Shown piece by piece: positions 6,574 to 7,352 of a DNA stretch of 7,352 bases. The stretch is from Actinomycetota bacterium. GTDB lineage: Bacteria > Actinomycetota > Thermoleophilia > Gaiellales > Gaiellaceae. The notes beneath the pieces are model-generated. The model was given only the letters and a program-made list of their open reading frames with translations, did not search any database and was not told the DNA's origin. Where the stretch lies: assembly GCA_005883365.1 (NCBI GenBank), contig VAXA01000116.1, positions 1-7,352 on the forward strand, in the 5' to 3' direction. A program made the translations under genes and the position numbers. How positions within the stretch are numbered: position 1 is the stretch's first letter; the number at the start of each line of letters is the position of its first letter.

Positions 6574-6744
6574 TCAGGCCGGGATCCCGCGGGTTTCACA
6601 CCATTCGCCGAAGCGGGCCCACGCGCGTAGGTACTCCCGCAGCGCGTAGAACCCCTCCTCGACCTCCGCCCGAACGGCCCAGTGACAGTGCCCGCAGTAG
6701 CCCTGATCGTCAACGGCCGGAGCCTCGCCGCAGCGGCGGTTACG
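6574..6744 (-). CDS. Small zinc-ribbon-like ORF without a recognisable start codon (possibly frameshifted or broken)
   Basis: This frame looks like real protein but has no normal beginning. From about 6744 it reads 56 residues with RRCGEAPAVDDQGYCGHCHW, then AEVEEGFYALREYLRAWARF and GEWC. That is a Cys-x11-Cys-x2-Cys-His cluster followed by a Trp- and aromatic-rich amphipathic helix. Third codon positions are mostly G or C, as in the neighbouring real genes. The frame is open back to a stop at 6889-6891, but no ATG, GTG or TTG occurs in it; the only CTG falls after the Cys cluster. A zinc ribbon would normally have a Cys three residues before the first Cys, and here that position is Asn. This hints that the 5' part is lost, shifted by an indel, or joined by frameshifting from the overlapping 50-aa gene, to which it is in +1 frame. 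The left boundary given is arbitrary. Function is unknown. Confidence 0.45.
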   Translation of the reverse strand, partial: RNRRCGEAPAVDDQGYCGHCHWAVRAEVEEGFYALREYLRAWARFGEWCETRGIPA

Positions 6745-6892
6745 GCTCGTCTTCCTTCCCGCCTCGGGCCGGTAGGAGCGCCTCGGCCCAGCAGGAGGCC
6801 GTCGGCCGCTCCATTTCCTCGGCGGCCAGCGCCGCGAGGATCGCTTCCCGCTCCGCCTCGTCGGGCTCCGGCGTGATCTGAAGAGGTGTCAC
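6740..6892 (-). CDS. Small acidic protein, possible acyl-CoA carboxylase epsilon-like subunit
   Basis: A 50-aa frame from the GTG at 6890-6892 to TAA at 6740-6742. The sequence has a Pro/acidic start (ITPEPDEAEREAI), an Ala-rich helix (AILAALAAEE, 17-26), then SCWAEALLP (33-41) and a charged tail. The helix followed by a Ser-x-Trp-Ala turn resembles the short epsilon peptides (ACC_epsilon family) that join actinobacterial acyl-CoA carboxylase alpha and beta chains. A carboxylase alpha gene lies about 0.75 kb away, beyond pgsA. The resemblance is from memory and short, so the assignment is tentative. Codon third positions are G/C-rich, which supports real coding. No strong Shine-Dalgarno is seen (CCCTCTTTTCG precedes the start). 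An ATT 15 nt upstream is a less likely alternative. It is divergent from the exported-protein gene at 6906 and overlaps the start-less frame at its 3' end. Confidence 0.5.
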   Translation of the reverse strand: MTPLQITPEPDEAEREAILAALAAEEMERPTASCWAEALLPARGGKEDEP

Positions 6893-6905
6893 CGAAAAGA
6901 GGGTA

Positions 6906-7352
6906 ATGCCCCGCGCGGCGCCGGTCGATGACCGGAACGTGGGTCAGCGCCTCGTCACAATCGCGGCCATCGTTGCCATGGCCGCCGTCACTGCTGCCGC
7001 GGCACCCGGCGCTGCCGGTCGCCTCCCCAACTGGGCGGCTCCGCAGATCGCCACCGTCGTGACACACCGGCTCATGGACGCGAAGACCGTGAGCAAGTTT
7101 CGGCCCAATGCCGCCCTCACGCGGCAGACGCTCGCAAATCTTGGCGTCGGCCTGAAGCAACAGCTGGCGCCGGAGACGAACCCGTCGGCTGGGTCCGACT
7201 CCGGCTCGACAGGCACGACGACGACCGGTACGACCGCCACCGCCACGACGACCACCAGCCCGACGACGACAACAACAACGACGACACCACCGCCCGACGT
7301 CTCGAATCCGAGCGGGCAAGTGACCATGGCACAGCTCGACCGGAGCCTCGTC
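6906..7352 (+). CDS. Exported protein with SLH-like segment and Thr-rich linker (5' part, runs off the window)
   Basis: The N-terminal 149 residues of an open frame continuing past the window. A signal peptide is visible: a short charged start, then LVTIAAIVAMAAVTAAAA (16-33), with likely cleavage near the Ala-rich end. Residues about 42-79 look like one S-layer-homology repeat, with NWAAPQIATVV and the hallmark FRPNAALTRQTLANL (65-79), so wall or surface attachment is plausible. A Thr-rich linker follows (about 104-127, including eight Thr in a row), then PPPDVSNPSG and QVTMAQLDRSLV, which may start a second repeat. Two starts are possible. ATG 6906 has a purine tract (AAGAGGG) only 2 nt away. 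GTG 6939 would put the signal peptide closer to the N-terminus. I give the longer form. The catalytic or functional domain, if any, lies outside the window. The gene diverges from the 50-aa gene across 13 nt. Confidence 0.8.
   Translation, partial: MPRAAPVDDRNVGQRLVTIAAIVAMAAVTAAAAPGAAGRLPNWAAPQIATVVTHRLMDAKTVSKFRPNAALTRQTLANLGVGLKQQLAPETNPSAGSDSGSTGTTTTGTTATATTTTSPTTTTTTTTPPPDVSNPSGQVTMAQLDRSLV
7215..7286 (+). repeat. ACN triplet repeat encoding a Thr-rich linker
   Basis: An imperfect ACG/ACC/ACA tract encodes about 24 residues, mostly Thr with a few Gly, Ala, Ser and Pro. It ends with eight consecutive Thr codons (7263-7286). Codon variation shows it is kept at protein level rather than being one recent pure expansion, although triplet slippage is possible. 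It probably forms an extended, perhaps glycosylated spacer outside the membrane. Confidence 0.8.

Noticed and set aside
6516..7319. Minus-strand 267-codon frame across the right end
   Set aside because: It is antisense to pgsA's end and to the exported-protein gene, and out of frame with both small ORFs. Its sequence is Arg/Gly-rich with no motif.
6944..7327. Minus-strand frame with a Val-rich hydrophobic stretch resembling a membrane segment
   Set aside because: The poly-Val stretch is simply the reverse complement of the Thr-codon repeat in the exported-protein gene on the plus strand.

Overview
The window is high-GC bacterial DNA with strong third-position G/C bias, many GTG starts and tightly packed genes. 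The gene content points to an actinobacterial relative, plausibly Thermoleophilia/Gaiellales. Clues are a biotin carboxylase fused to a biotin carrier domain, Thr-rich secreted proteins, and a cyclase-ATPase signalling protein. This placement is inferred from gene style, not from a database match.

From 5990 down to 1, everything reads on the minus strand. The order of transcription is: an acyl-CoA carboxylase alpha subunit (biotin carboxylase plus BCCP, 4254-5990); a small secreted repeat protein with a Thr-rich tail (3669-4187); sucC (2455-3606); a class I SAM-dependent methyltransferase (1811-2458); sucD (942-1811); and the N-terminal part of an adenylate/guanylate cyclase with an AAA-type ATPase domain (1-926, running off the window). 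The methyltransferase sits between the two succinyl-CoA synthetase subunit genes. Its start overlaps the sucC stop by 4 nt and its stop shares 1 nt with the sucD start, so the three genes look translationally coupled. The cyclase follows sucD after 15 nt and may be read from the same message.

A plus-strand pgsA (phosphatidylglycerophosphate synthase, 6022-6564) diverges from the carboxylase gene across only 31 nt. Convergent to pgsA, on the minus strand, lie two very small reading frames. One (6740-6892, 50 aa) resembles acyl-CoA carboxylase epsilon-type peptides. The other (6574-about 6744) has convincing protein character, including a Cys-rich zinc-ribbon-like start and a Trp/aromatic-rich helical stretch, but no ATG, GTG or TTG start in frame. 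At the right edge a plus-strand gene (6906 to the end) begins an exported protein with an S-layer-homology-like segment and a long Thr-rich linker.

Metabolically, the acyl-CoA carboxylase alpha subunit and succinyl-CoA synthetase fit propionyl-CoA/succinyl-CoA and TCA-cycle metabolism, although no carboxyltransferase (beta) subunit is visible here. The most unusual points are the methyltransferase nested in sucC-sucD, the cyclase at the end of the same gene run, and the start-less small ORF. I see no tRNA, rRNA, CRISPR array, transposon or phage feature. No gene-free stretch exceeds 300 bases; the longest gaps are about 60 bases.
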